NCBI RefSeq assembly: GCF_000685295.1 | Contig: NZ_ARYL01000018.1 | Span: 1 to 64,000, forward strand | Reading direction: 5' to 3' | DNA length: 64,000 nucleotides | Source: Hyphomonas oceanitis SCH89 | GTDB lineage: Bacteria > Pseudomonadota > Alphaproteobacteria > Caulobacterales > Hyphomonadaceae | Shown here: positions 7,644 to 17,993 of the stretch, one piece after another | Layout: the number at the start of each line of letters is the position of its first letter | Position numbering within the stretch: position 1 is the stretch's first letter | The notes under the pieces: model-generated | Database searches by the model: none | Told to the model about the DNA's origin: nothing | Seen by the model: the letters and a program-made list of their open reading frames with translations, nothing else | Program-made: the position numbers and the translations under genes

Positions 7644-9062
7644 ATGATTCAGCAGCTCGGTCACTTGCCCATGGGATGGCTTTTGCTGGCATTGCTCGCG
7701 ATGCTGGCATCGGGCGGCTTTTTCGTTGGCCGGGTCCAGGCCGAACGATTCAGCGGTGCCACAGGATCTGTGCGGGTCCATTCCCGACCCAATTATCACG
7801 GCTACTATGTTGCCATGTGGACCTTTGTCCCGGCACTTGTCGTGGCGCTGGCCTACGCAATGCTGGGCGAGGGCATAGTCCGGTCGCTGCTTGCCGGGGA
7901 GTTGCCAGCCAATTTCCAGAGCATGCCGTCTGTCGAGTTGGACGTTTACCTGGACTCAATCGCGCGCGCCGCATTTGACCACGGCTATGGCGGCGCAGAC
8001 CGCGTGTTCTCAGCCATCGCCAATCGATTTCTTGAACTGCAGGGCATGGTGAAGGCTTCAGCCATCGGGCTGGCCCTGATCAGCGCAGCGTGCGGCTTTT
8101 TCCTGGCGCGTCGCAAGGTGGCTCCTAGCTTCCGAGCCCGCAATCGGGTCGAGGGGGGCATAGAGCTCTTCCTGTTCCTGTGTGCCGGCATCGCAATCGC
8201 GACAACTGTCGGCATTGTCGCGTCACTGCTTTACGAAAGCCTGCGGTTCTTCTCGGAGATCCCCTTCTGGGATTTCCTGTTCGGTACGCGCTGGAACGCG
8301 CAGACAAGCGCGGAGTTTGGCGCACTCCCTCTGTTCTATGGCACGTTCATGATCGCGCTGATCGCCATGCTCATCGCAGCGCCTGTCGGTCTGTTTGCGG
8401 CGATCTACCTTTCCGAATATGCCGGGCCAACCGTGCGGGCCTGGGTGAAGCCGGTCCTTGAGGTGCTCGCCGGTATCCCGACGGTCGTTTATGGCTTCTT
8501 CGCTTTGCTTGTGGTCGCGCCAGCGATCCGGGCGGTCGCTGTCTGGATCAACATGACCCTGATGTCTGCGGGCATCACGGCAGAGCCGCTTCTGGCGGCC
8601 CAGCCAACCAGCGCGCTGGCGGCCGGGCTCGTCATGGGCATCATGGTCATCCCCTTTGTCTCGTCCCTCTCCGACGATGTGATCAATGCTGTTCCGCAAA
8701 CGCTGCGCGATGCCGCCTACGCCATGGGCGCGACGAAGTCCGAGACCGTCAAACATGTGGTCCTGCCGGCGGCCTTGCCGGGCATCATTGCGTCGCTGCT
8801 GCTGGCTGTCTCCCGCGCGATCGGTGAGACGATGATCGTGGTGATGGCGGCGGGACAGCGCGCGCGCATCTCGCCCGACCCGACGGCTGACCTGACGACG
8901 ATTACCGTTCAGATCGTTGCCCTGCTGACCGGGGAAACAGAATTCGATAGCCCGAAGACGCTGTCAGCCTTCGCGCTGGGGCTTGTCCTGTTTGTCATTA
9001 CCCTCTTCTTCAACCTCATCGCCCTTCGGGTCGTTCAGAAGTATCGTGAAAAATATGACTGA
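7644..9062 (+). CDS. pstC: Phosphate ABC transporter permease PstC
   Basis: A 472-residue inner-membrane permease, longer than the roughly 320 residues of E. coli PstC. An N-terminal extension holds a membrane segment near residues 10-27 and others near 50-75 and 130-155. The BPD_transp_1 core begins around residue 190 (FFSEIPFWDFLFGTRWNAQ) and includes the EAA loop DAAYAMGATKSETVKHVVLP, which contacts the ATPase PstB. I chose the ATG at 7644 because it directly precedes the first hydrophobic helix and falls downstream of the Pho box; the longer in-frame reading would cross that box and hslV. It overlaps pstA by eight bases. Confidence 0.92.
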   Translation: MIQQLGHLPMGWLLLALLAMLASGGFFVGRVQAERFSGATGSVRVHSRPNYHGYYVAMWTFVPALVVALAYAMLGEGIVRSLLAGELPANFQSMPSVELDVYLDSIARAAFDHGYGGADRVFSAIANRFLELQGMVKASAIGLALISAACGFFLARRKVAPSFRARNRVEGGIELFLFLCAGIAIATTVGIVASLLYESLRFFSEIPFWDFLFGTRWNAQTSAEFGALPLFYGTFMIALIAMLIAAPVGLFAAIYLSEYAGPTVRAWVKPVLEVLAGIPTVVYGFFALLVVAPAIRAVAVWINMTLMSAGITAEPLLAAQPTSALAAGLVMGIMVIPFVSSLSDDVINAVPQTLRDAAYAMGATKSETVKHVVLPAALPGIIASLLLAVSRAIGETMIVVMAAGQRARISPDPTADLTTITVQIVALLTGETEFDSPKTLSAFALGLVLFVITLFFNLIALRVVQKYREKYD

Positions 9063-10634
9063 CGCCGCGCCAGCCCCTTTCCGGAACGAAAAGGCGTTGA
9101 AACGCCTGAAGAAGCGTCGGGCAGCCGACATGCGTTTCAAATTCTATGGGATGTCCGCGATTGCGTTCGCGCTGGCGGCTCTATCGCTGCTGATCATATC
9201 GATCCTGTCCCAAGCGATGTCGGCGGCGACCTATCATATTGTTCGCTATGACGTGGTGCTTGATCCGGCTGTGATCGCGCCCCCCGGGAAAGACAAACCG
9301 GCGGATGTGGCCCGCAATATCGATGGTTTTTACGATTTGCTGCGGGACAACCTGTTGCAGACATTTCCTGATGTGCAGGGCAACCGGCTTGAGACGCGCC
9401 AGCTTGGCGATCTCTTGACGCGATTAGCCGTCTTGCCGGTAGCGAAGTCCGTTGCGGCGAACCCGACACAAATCGGTCAGGAGATGACCATCAAGGTGCC
9501 GCTCAATGACGATCTGGACCTTTATCTGAAAGGGGCGGTATCGCCTGAAGCGCGCCTCAAACTGGGCGCTGTCGAGCAGGGGATTGAGACGACGCCGGGG
9601 CGTGTAACGCTTTCGGGCGCAAACGCTTTCAAAGGCCTGCAATCGCTTATCGCTGCGCAGCGCGCCGAAGTGGGCGATGCGGTTGATGCCCGTTCTATTC
9701 TCGTCACGGCAGGCAAGTCGACAGGCCGCGTTGTCAGCATGAGCGCTGACGCTTTGGAGATGGATCTGCTGACGGGAAGCGCTTCTGATTTCAACGCCGC
9801 TCGTCCTCTGGCGCGCGTCATTGCCTTGCCTGAATCCCAGCGCAATGTGTCCGACGACCAGATTGCCTGGACGCTGGCCCTGAAGGATATGGGACGCATT
9901 TCGCGCGTTCCCCACTTCAGCCTCCTTACCCACACAGACAGTACTTATCCGGAACTGGCGGGTGCGCTGGCCGCCATTGTGGGCTCACTGCTGACAATGC
10001 TCGTCACGGCTTTCATCGCCATTCCAGTAGGCATTTTCGCCTCGGTCTATCTTGAAGAATTTGCACCGCGTAACCGGCTCACCGAAATCATTGAGGTCAA
10101 CATCAACAATCTGGCGGCCGTGCCATCGATCGTCTTTGGCTTGCTGGGTGCAGCCGTGTTCCTTGGCTTCTTCGGCCTGCCACGGTCAGCGCCTCTCGTT
10201 GGCGGCCTCGTGCTTGCGCTTCTGACTCTGCCAACAATCATCATCGCTTCGCGCGCTGCGCTCAAATCGGTGCCGCCATCCATTCGCGCGGCTGCTTTGG
10301 GGGTAGGGGCCTCCAAGATGCAATCGGTTTTCCATCACGTGTTGCCCGTAGCGGGGCCCGGCATCTTCACCGGCGCCATTCTTGGCATGGCGCGTGCGCT
10401 GGGTGAGACGGCGCCCTTGCTGCTGATCGGCATGGTGGCGTTCGTGGCAGATGTGCCAACCGGCCCGACGGATGAATCGACGGCTTTGCCTGTTCTGGTG
10501 TATAGTTGGGCAACGCATGCAGAGCGCGCCTGGGAGCCGATGACGGCAGCGGTGATCGTCATCCTCCTCATGTTCCTAATCACGATGAATGGTATTGTCG
10601 TATTCCTGCGACGCCGGTTCGAGCGGAGATGGTA

Positions 10635-10635
<1 letters not shown>
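9055..10635 (+). CDS. pstA: Phosphate ABC transporter permease PstA with large periplasmic insertion
   Basis: A 526-residue permease. One N-terminal membrane helix (about 33-55) is followed by roughly 230 mostly polar residues, an insertion of the DUF3333 type known from alphaproteobacterial PstA. The standard five-helix core then runs from about residue 300 to the end, with the EAA loop [21 protein letters not shown]. Typical PstA is near 300 residues. The ATG at 9055 overlaps the end of pstC by eight bases, implying translational coupling. The role of the insertion is unknown; a periplasmic location facing a phosphate-binding protein is inferred from topology. Confidence 0.9.
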
Positions 10636-11465
<830 letters not shown>

Positions 11466-11475
11466 GATTTGAATC

Positions 11476-12168
11476 ATGTCTGATCACATTGTTTCCGCAT
11501 TCACGGACGAACTCGACAAGCTGGCTGCAGACATCCTGCGCATGGGCGGCATCGTCGAGACAATGATCCTCGATGCCTGCTCCTCCGTGAACAAGAATGA
11601 CGTCGAGCTTGCCCGTGAAGTGGTCGCGCGTGACCCGCAGGTCGACAAATTGGAGGCGGATGTCGAGCGGCAGATCGTCAGCCTTATCGCCCGTCGCCAG
11701 CCCATGGCGCACGATCTGAGAGCCGTGTTCTCGGCCCTCAAGGTTGTCGGCGAACTGGAACGCGTCGGCGATCTTTCCAAGAACATCGCCAAACGCGCCC
11801 AGCGGCTTGATGAGAATGTCGGACCTTCCATGCGCAAGGGAATCTACCGCATGGCAAGCCCCGTATCGCGCCAGCTGAACATGGTGCTGGACGCCTATGC
11901 CACCGGCAATGCCTCAGCCGCCAAGGCAGTCTGGGAAGGCGACGATGATATCGACCAGCACTACAATTCCCTGTTCCGGGAAATGCTGACCTACATGATT
12001 GAAGACCCACGCACGATCGGGGCAGGGGCGCATATGCTGTTCATGGCAAAGAACCTTGAGCGCATCGGAGACCACTGCACCAATATCGCCGAGTTTGTAT
12101 ATTTCCAGGCGACAGGAGAATATCTTCTGTCAACGGACAGACCCAAAACACCCCAGATAGACGGCTGA
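11476..12168 (+). CDS. phoU: Phosphate signalling regulator PhoU
   Basis: A 230-residue, all-helical cytoplasmic protein made of two similar three-helix bundles. The metal-binding E/D-rich segments are visible: LERVGDLSKNIAKRAQRL in the first half and LERIGDHCTNIAEFVYF in the second, matching the E(D)xxxD motifs of PhoU. PhoU couples PstSCAB transport activity to the PhoR-PhoB pathway and prevents toxic phosphate uptake. It follows pstB by ten bases and precedes phoB by 22, so it belongs to the same operon. Confidence 0.96.
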   Translation: MSDHIVSAFTDELDKLAADILRMGGIVETMILDACSSVNKNDVELAREVVARDPQVDKLEADVERQIVSLIARRQPMAHDLRAVFSALKVVGELERVGDLSKNIAKRAQRLDENVGPSMRKGIYRMASPVSRQLNMVLDAYATGNASAAKAVWEGDDDIDQHYNSLFREMLTYMIEDPRTIGAGAHMLFMAKNLERIGDHCTNIAEFVYFQATGEYLLSTDRPKTPQIDG

Positions 12169-12190
12169 TGCCGCTAACGAGGACGACAAC

Positions 12191-12877
12191 ATGAAACCCT
12201 TTGTGCTCATCGCAGAAGACGAGAGCGCCGTCTCTGAACTCCTGCTCTATAACCTCAAGAAAGAGGATTATGACGTCGCCGTCGCCGCGGACGGGGAAGA
12301 GGCGCTCATGATGATCGACGAACGCGCGCCGGACCTGATCCTGCTTGACTGGATGCTGCCCAAGGTCAGCGGCATTGAAGTGTGTCGGCGAATTCGCAAT
12401 GGCGGCGCCAATCCGAATATGCCCATCATCATGCTGACCGCGCGCGGCGAAGAGAGTGACCGTATCCGCGGGCTTGATACGGGCGCGGATGATTATGTCA
12501 CCAAGCCCTTCTCGACGACCGAGCTGATGGCGCGCGTGCGGGCCGTCCTGCGCCGCATCCGTCCGGGCCTCAAGGAAGACAAGATCACTGTCGGCGACAT
12601 CATCATTGATCGCGTCGCTCACCGTGTGATGCGTAACGAAGGCGAGATTCATCTCGGTCCGACGGAATTCCGCCTGCTGGATTATTTCATGCAGCATCCC
12701 GGTCGGGTCTTCTCCCGCGAACAGCTGCTTGATACTGTCTGGGGCTCTGACGTCTATGTTGAGGCGCGCACGGTCGACGTACATGTCGGGCGCCTGCGTA
12801 AGGCGCTCCGTCAGGGCGGCGGCGAGGATCCTATCCGCACCGTCCGCTCTGCCGGCTATGCCCTTCGCGGCGACTAG
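12191..12877 (+). CDS. phoB: Phosphate regulon response regulator PhoB
   Basis: A 228-residue OmpR-family regulator. The receiver domain has the acidic pocket EDES (9-12), phosphoacceptor D53 in LLDWMLP, and K in TKPF. The C-terminal winged helix has LGPTEFRLLDYFMQHPGRVFSR and the recognition helix region VEARTVDVHVGRLRKAL. WMLP and the DNA-binding part closely resemble PhoB. It should bind the Pho box upstream of pstC. The partner kinase PhoR is not in the window. Its TAG stop overlaps the stop of the convergent hydrolase gene within CTAG at 12874-12877. Confidence 0.95.
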   Translation: MKPFVLIAEDESAVSELLLYNLKKEDYDVAVAADGEEALMMIDERAPDLILLDWMLPKVSGIEVCRRIRNGGANPNMPIIMLTARGEESDRIRGLDTGADDYVTKPFSTTELMARVRAVLRRIRPGLKEDKITVGDIIIDRVAHRVMRNEGEIHLGPTEFRLLDYFMQHPGRVFSREQLLDTVWGSDVYVEARTVDVHVGRLRKALRQGGGEDPIRTVRSAGYALRGD

Positions 12878-13578
12878 AAGAGTTCAGCCAGGAAATCTTT
12901 CAGGTGCGCAAAGCTGCGCCGGTCGGCGTCGGCATTGTAGACCGTGCCCATCTCGGCATTGTTCGCACCCTCGGTAGTGAAGGCGTGCATGGAATTGCCA
13001 TGCGCGTGCAGCTGCCAGTCGGCGCCCGCTTCGGTCATCTCCTTCGCGATGGCGAGCACATCATCCGGCTTCGCCATTGGGTCCTGCCAGCCGTGCTCGA
13101 TCAGTACTTTGGCGGAAATCTTCGGTGAAGAGATGTTCTCCGGCGCGCCGAGCAGGCCATGGAAGGAACATACGCCAAGTACGTCCATACCGGCCCGCGC
13201 CATGTCCAGAACGGAGAGGCCGCCAAAACAGTAACCGATGGCGGCAGCCTTGTTGGCATCGACCCCTTCCTGCTGCTTCGCAACGGCTAGCCCGGCCGCG
13301 AGCCGCTTTTGCAGCTCGGCGCGATTGCCCGCGAGCGGGTTCATCAGCGCCTGGTTTTCCTCAACCGTCGTGCCGCGCTTGCCCTTGCCGTAAACATCCA
13401 TGGCAAAGGCAGCATAGCCTAGCTTGTCGACAACAAGCTGCGCCTTCTGGCGCTCATTCTCCGCAAGGCCGGCCCAGGCGTGCGCGATAACAACGACCGG
13501 GACATTCGACTTGCCTGCTGGTTTCAGAAAGAAGCCCTCATAGGGTTTGCCATCAATGCTGTAATCAACTGCGCTCAT
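12874..13578 (-). CDS. Dienelactone hydrolase family protein
   Basis: A 234-residue alpha/beta hydrolase. The nucleophile elbow is GYCFGG with cysteine C117, the hallmark of the dienelactone hydrolase family; the aspartate lies in EHGWQDPMAK and the histidine in GNSMHAFT. DLH enzymes open cyclic lactones formed from catechols, but many homologues act on unknown esters. No aromatic degradation genes surround it, so the substrate is undefined. It converges on phoB, with both stop codons inside the same CTAG. Confidence 0.88.
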   Translation of the reverse strand: MSAVDYSIDGKPYEGFFLKPAGKSNVPVVVIAHAWAGLAENERQKAQLVVDKLGYAAFAMDVYGKGKRGTTVEENQALMNPLAGNRAELQKRLAAGLAVAKQQEGVDANKAAAIGYCFGGLSVLDMARAGMDVLGVCSFHGLLGAPENISSPKISAKVLIEHGWQDPMAKPDDVLAIAKEMTEAGADWQLHAHGNSMHAFTTEGANNAEMGTVYNADADRRSFAHLKDFLAELF

Positions 13579-13717
13579 ATCCGTGTTCCTCTTGTGGTTT
13601 CTAAGGTCAGATACACGCTATTCACCGGCGGGTTTCAACCCCGGTAGCGATTAGTATGCGCTTTCTAGACTTCTTCCTTATTTCTGGTCCCATCAGATAA
13701 CCCGAAGGAGCCAAGCA

Positions 13718-14584
13718 ATGGCAAAGTCGAAATCCAAAGAGAAATCCAAGTCGCGCACGAAAGCCGAAAAGATCGGCAAGAACATCGAGGCAAACTCCAC
13801 CGACATGGCGCACAAGATCTGGCTTGCGGGCGTTGGCGCCTATGGCAAAGCCTATGACAGCGCACTGGCTGGTGCGAATGTCCTGAACACGCAATCGGCT
13901 GAGGTTTTCGAAGACCTCGTCAAGCGCGGTACGGAAATCGAGAGCGACGTGCGTGCCCGTCTCAGCGGTGATGAGCGTGTGCTCAAGGCTGGTCAGCAAA
14001 TGGCCAAGGCTGCTGCAACTGCCCGTGAATTTCAGGTGCAGGCGCGCGATCAGTTTGAAGCCCGTATGGACCGCATGCGCGATCTCCTTGGCGTCAAAGG
14101 TCTCGGCACCAAGGGCGAAAAGATTCACAAGAAGCTGGACAAGCTGGAAGACGAAGTGTCCGACCTGACCTCCAAAGCCAAGTCGGCTGCTGGTGATGTG
14201 AACCTCAAAGCACGTCTTGCACGTCTGACGGCCGAGATCGAAGCCGTTGCCGGCGAGACGGGTGCCGAAGTCGCCAAGACAGCAAAGAAAGCCGCCAAGA
14301 AGACTTCTGCTGCTGTCAAAGAGGCTGTGGCCACGAAGCCGGCTGAGCCGAAGGCTGCTGCGCCAAAGGCCAAAGACAAAGCAATCGGTTCAGACGACTT
14401 GTCGAAAATCACGGGCGTCGGTCCGGCGCTTCTTAAGAAGCTGGCCAAGGAAGGCATCACATCCTTCGCCCAGATTGCTGCGCTTACGAAAGCTGAAGTC
14501 GCTGCACTGGATGAAAAGATCAGTGCGCGTGGCCGCATTACCCGGGACAACTGGGTGAAGCAGGCAAAAGCCCTGAAGAAGTAG
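13718..14584 (+). CDS. PHA granule-associated phasin with C-terminal helix-hairpin-helix domain (PhaF-like)
   Basis: A 288-residue protein with three parts. Residues 1-20 are Lys-rich; 25-180 are an amphipathic, coiled-coil-prone region with [16 protein letters not shown] and [17 protein letters not shown], typical of PhaI/PhaF phasins that coat polyhydroxyalkanoate granules. Residues 185-222 form a Lys/Ala/Pro-rich linker. Residues 226-288 hold a helix-hairpin-helix ([20 protein letters not shown]) ending [18 protein letters not shown], a domain also seen at the C-terminus of alphaproteobacterial ribosomal protein L21. In Pseudomonas PhaF the tail is a histone-like DNA binder; here the same role could be played by this domain (inference). 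GAAGGAG precedes the ATG. Confidence 0.85.
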   Translation: MAKSKSKEKSKSRTKAEKIGKNIEANSTDMAHKIWLAGVGAYGKAYDSALAGANVLNTQSAEVFEDLVKRGTEIESDVRARLSGDERVLKAGQQMAKAAATAREFQVQARDQFEARMDRMRDLLGVKGLGTKGEKIHKKLDKLEDEVSDLTSKAKSAAGDVNLKARLARLTAEIEAVAGETGAEVAKTAKKAAKKTSAAVKEAVATKPAEPKAAAPKAKDKAIGSDDLSKITGVGPALLKKLAKEGITSFAQIAALTKAEVAALDEKISARGRITRDNWVKQAKALKK

Positions 14585-14600
14585 GGATGACGATACTGGA

Positions 14601-14625
14601 GGGCGGTCTCAGAATGAGGTCGCCC
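14601..14625. terminator. Stem-loop between convergent phasin and phaD-like genes
   Basis: GGGCGGTCTCA (14601-14611) pairs over 11 positions, two of them G:U, with TGAGGTCGCCC (14615-14625) around a GAA loop. It sits 17 bases after the phasin stop and seven bases beyond the convergent phaD-like stop. There is only a short T-run (TTC), so termination strength is uncertain; the position fits a shared bidirectional terminator. Confidence 0.55.
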
Positions 14626-14631
14626 TTCAAA

Positions 14632-15264
14632 TCAGTCCATCACCGCTTCATAATGCTCGATCATATGCGTTAGGGCGCCAAAGCCGGCCTCTCCCATATA
14701 GGGCACAATGAGGCACATGACCTGGAACACGGTTTTGTGGATCAGGGCCGGGCCGTCATGGTGTGTTGTGCCTATGCTGTCATTTGCCAGCCAGAACGTC
14801 ACGGTCATCATGATCTGGTCGGTAAGCGCCGTCTTGAGGCGTGGGTCCAGCCGAAGAACATCGCTTTCTGTCAGGTCTTCCAGGACGCGCGTAATAGTCT
14901 GACGTTTCTCGCTAACCAACGCCCGGAAACGAACGGCTAGATCGGGGTAGCGCTCGAGTAGGACACCAAGGTCGCGATAGAAGAACCGGAAATCGTAAAT
15001 CTCTTCGAGGATGATGTAGAGATAGACCCAATTGTCCTCAATCGAGTTGACCCCGCCTTTTGAGCCGCGAAGTATGACGCGCATCTCGTCCTCAAAAGCG
15101 CCGAACAGGGCGCGGATAATCGCGTCCTTACCCTTGAAATGATAGTAAAGATTCCCGGGGCTTATATCGAGTGCATTTGAAATATCGACGGCCGTTTGCG
15201 GCGCTTCTCCTTCCTCGTTGAAGAGCAGGAGGCTGACTTGAAGGATACGGTCGCGTGTTTTCAT
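14632..15264 (-). CDS. phaD: TetR-family regulator, PhaD-like
   Basis: A 210-residue regulator. The N-terminal TetR helix-turn-helix reads KTRDRILQVSLLLFNEEGE then ISNALDISPGNLYYHFKGKD, which follows the pattern of Pseudomonas PhaD closely (MKTRDRIL, ISPGNLYYHF). PhaD activates the medium-chain PHA genes and is thought to sense an acyl ligand through its C-terminal helices. It is divergent from phaC across 158 bases and convergent with the phasin gene, so it sits inside the PHA locus. The ATG at 15264 was chosen over a GTG 11 codons upstream because it matches the family N-terminus. Confidence 0.85.
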   Translation of the reverse strand: MKTRDRILQVSLLLFNEEGEAPQTAVDISNALDISPGNLYYHFKGKDAIIRALFGAFEDEMRVILRGSKGGVNSIEDNWVYLYIILEEIYDFRFFYRDLGVLLERYPDLAVRFRALVSEKRQTITRVLEDLTESDVLRLDPRLKTALTDQIMMTVTFWLANDSIGTTHHDGPALIHKTVFQVMCLIVPYMGEAGFGALTHMIEHYEAVMD

Positions 15265-15422
15265 GGTCCAACTTGGAGTTTGACACGCAATTATCACTAT
15301 GGAACGAATTTTCTTTCAAACTTTACAAGTCTATCTTTGCACAATCGCAAGAGAAACAAATTAAGCTGGCGCCGTAGATCCTCGTGTCTGCGGAAGACCG
15401 GCGCACACGGGGAGACAAGCCA

Positions 15423-17111
15423 ATGCCGACACCACAGGAAGAAATTGCCCGGAATGCTGCGGAGAGCACGACCGCGCTTAACCCGCTTACAGGCGGCTTC
15501 AACCGGCAGGAATTGCTTGGCGCCGTTGCCATGATGCTCCGGTCCACGATGACCAACCCCGTCACCACGGCCAAGACCGCCGGCAAGATCACCGCCGAGA
15601 ACGCCAAAATCCTGATGGGCAAATCGGACCGTAAGTCAGACCGGAAGGACCGGCGCTTTCAGGACGCAGCGTGGGAGCATAACCCGTTCTACAAGCGCGG
15701 GATGCAGGCCTATCTGGCAACCCAGGAACATCTCAATGACTGGGTCGGCGAACTCAAGATGACTGAGCTTGAGCATGCGCGCGCCAAGTTCGTCATGGGC
15801 ATGATCACAGATGCGCTGGCCCCTACGAACACGCTCTTGGGCAATCCGGCCGCTACGAAGCGTGTCGTCGATTCCGGTGGCCTTTCCCTGCTCAAGGGTA
15901 TGCAGCATCTCTACACAGACCTGACGAAGAATGGAGGTATGCCGTCCCAGGTCGACAAGCGTCCGTTCAAGGTTGGCGAGAACCTCGCAACATCAAAGGG
16001 GTCCATCGTCTGGAAGAACGAGATGCTGGAACTGATCCAGTACGCTCCGACCACAGAGAAGGTTCACAAAACTCCCATCCTCATCATTCCGCCGCAGATC
16101 AACAAGTTCTACGCGAATGACCTGACTCCCATGACATCCATCGTGCAGTTCCTGCTGTCGATGGACCTGCAGCCATTTATCGTTTCGTGGCGGAACCCGA
16201 CAAAGAAGCACGCCCATTGGGGCCTGTCGGACTATGTCGACAGTCTCATTCAGGCGAGCGAAGTCATCCGGAAGATCACGAAGTCGCCCAAGATCAATGT
16301 CGGCGGTGCCTGCTCCGGCGGGATTACGACGGCGACCTTCGCAAGCCTGCTCGCCGCGGCAGACGACAAGCGTATCAATGCGCTCACCTTCATGGTCTGT
16401 GTCCTTAACCCCCAGAGGGACGACAGCGACCTTGGCCAGATCGTCTCCGATGGCAGCCTCGAGATTGCCCGCAAGTATTCCAGGCGCAAAGGCATCCTGA
16501 AGGGCGAGGATCTGGCCCGCATGTTTGCGTGGATGCGCCCGAACGACCTCATCTGGAATTATGTCGTCAACAATTACCTGATGGGCGAGGATCCACCGCC
16601 CTATGACGTGCTCTTCTGGAACAATGACACAACCAATCTGCCCGCCCAGCTCCATTCGGACTATCTGGATCTTGGCTTGACGCAGCCCTTCGATCACCCA
16701 GGTGAAATCGATGTTGCAGGTCACAAGGCTGACCTGTCCAAGGTCAAATGCGATGCGTTCGTCGTGGCCGGTCTCACTGACCACATCACGCCATGGAAAG
16801 CCTGTTACCGGACGCCTGGTCTGTTGGGATCGGAAAATGTTGAGTTCGTCCTGTCCTCAAGCGGACACCTACAGTCCCTGATCAACCCGCCCGGAAATCC
16901 AAAAGCCAAGTATTTCCGTAATACCGAGATCAAGCCCACGTCTGACGAGTGGGCTGCGACGGCTGAGGAACATGCAGGCTCATGGTGGCCGCTCTGGGGC
17001 GCATGGCTGAAGGAGCGCTCCGGCGCACTCAAGACTGCGCCAAAAGCTTGCGGCAACGAGGCCTTCCCACCACTTTATGCGGCACCGGGCAAATACGTCT
17101 TTGACGAATAA
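15423..17111 (+). CDS. phaC: Class II-type polyhydroxyalkanoate synthase PhaC
   Basis: A 562-residue synthase that polymerises (R)-3-hydroxyacyl-CoA into PHA at the granule surface. The lipase-like box GGACSGG contains nucleophile C297; D453 (GLTDHITPW) and H482 (SSGHLQS) complete the triad. Long stretches such as NGGMPSQV, IPPQINKFY, SWRNPTK and FAWMRPNDLIWNY match the Pseudomonas PhaC1/PhaC2 class II enzymes, which favour C6-C14 monomers, rather than the class I enzymes usual in alphaproteobacteria. GGGGAG lies ten bases before the ATG. phaZ follows at 36 bases, so the two are probably cotranscribed. Confidence 0.93.
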   Translation: MPTPQEEIARNAAESTTALNPLTGGFNRQELLGAVAMMLRSTMTNPVTTAKTAGKITAENAKILMGKSDRKSDRKDRRFQDAAWEHNPFYKRGMQAYLATQEHLNDWVGELKMTELEHARAKFVMGMITDALAPTNTLLGNPAATKRVVDSGGLSLLKGMQHLYTDLTKNGGMPSQVDKRPFKVGENLATSKGSIVWKNEMLELIQYAPTTEKVHKTPILIIPPQINKFYANDLTPMTSIVQFLLSMDLQPFIVSWRNPTKKHAHWGLSDYVDSLIQASEVIRKITKSPKINVGGACSGGITTATFASLLAAADDKRINALTFMVCVLNPQRDDSDLGQIVSDGSLEIARKYSRRKGILKGEDLARMFAWMRPNDLIWNYVVNNYLMGEDPPPYDVLFWNNDTTNLPAQLHSDYLDLGLTQPFDHPGEIDVAGHKADLSKVKCDAFVVAGLTDHITPWKACYRTPGLLGSENVEFVLSSSGHLQSLINPPGNPKAKYFRNTEIKPTSDEWAATAEEHAGSWWPLWGAWLKERSGALKTAPKACGNEAFPPLYAAPGKYVFDE

Positions 17112-17147
17112 GACGCTCCTGCCGTTATACGACCAAGGAAAATACCA

Positions 17148-17990
17148 ATGCCCGCAACGGAACCACGCCCGAGAATAACCATGCAGGACGTCGACGGCGT
17201 TATCCTGCGCACGGCGTTCTGGGCCGCCAAAAACGATGTCGGTAATCGTCCGTTGCTGTTCTTCAATGGCATCGGGGCAAATCTTGAGCTCACGAATGCC
17301 CTTGGCGACATGTTCCCTGACCGCGATATCATCACGTTTGATGTGCCAGGCGTTGGCAAAAGCCCTGTCACGCAGTGGCCCTACCGCCCTTGGATGCTGG
17401 CGCGCTGGGCCCGCAAACTGCTTGACCAGTTCCACATCGACGAAGTGGACGTCATGGGCGTCTCATGGGGCGGGGCACTGGCGCAGCAGTTTGCCTTCCA
17501 GTATCGCAATCGCGTCGGCAAACTCATCCTGTGCGCCACAACAGCCGGTATGACGATGATTCCAGGCAAGCCGGCGTCCTTGTCCAAAATGGTCGATGCC
17601 CGCCGCTATACCGATCCTGACTACATGCGCGAAAACTTCGCCACGCTCTACGGAGACGTGGCCGATGGTGCTGCTGACGGCCACATCCACAACCTCATGC
17701 CGCCTGAACCGAAGGGCTATATCTACCAGCTGCTCGCATTCATCGGCTGGTCGAGCCTGCCCTTCATTCGCTTCATGCGAATGCCGACCCTGGTCATGAT
17801 GGGCGACAAGGACTCGATCGTGCCACTCGCGAACGGGCATATCCTGAAGGTCGCGCTGCCGAATTCGCGTCTCCACGTCGTCGAGGGCGGCGGGCACCTG
17901 TTCCTCGTCACGCGCGCTGAAGAAACGGCTGCCGTTATCCGCAGCTTTCTTGAAGAAGCGGAAGAGATGCCAACTCGCGCCGCAGCCTGA
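17148..17990 (+). CDS. phaZ: Intracellular medium-chain PHA depolymerase PhaZ
   Basis: A 280-residue alpha/beta hydrolase. The oxyanion/cap start FFNGIGANLEL (38-48) and FDVPGVGKS are typical of Pseudomonas-type PhaZ. The nucleophile is S106 in GVSWGGALAQQFA, with D222 (MMGDKDSIVPL) and H250 (GGHLFLVTRAEE) as partners. PhaZ releases 3-hydroxyalkanoic acids from stored polymer. It lies directly downstream of phaC, the same order as phaC1-phaZ in pseudomonads. The neighbouring acyl-ACP/CoA ligase could re-activate the released acids (inference). Confidence 0.92.
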   Translation: MPATEPRPRITMQDVDGVILRTAFWAAKNDVGNRPLLFFNGIGANLELTNALGDMFPDRDIITFDVPGVGKSPVTQWPYRPWMLARWARKLLDQFHIDEVDVMGVSWGGALAQQFAFQYRNRVGKLILCATTAGMTMIPGKPASLSKMVDARRYTDPDYMRENFATLYGDVADGAADGHIHNLMPPEPKGYIYQLLAFIGWSSLPFIRFMRMPTLVMMGDKDSIVPLANGHILKVALPNSRLHVVEGGGHLFLVTRAEETAAVIRSFLEEAEEMPTRAAA

Positions 17991-17993
17991 GGT

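Noticed and set aside
13630-13641. GGGTT-tc-AACCC dyad upstream of the phasin gene as an operator
   Set aside because: Arms of five bases are short and GC-rich chance dyads are common; nothing else supports a binding site.
15993-16784. Minus-strand frame of 263 codons inside phaC
   Set aside because: It is antisense to the catalytic part of PhaC and shows no domain or ribosome-binding site.
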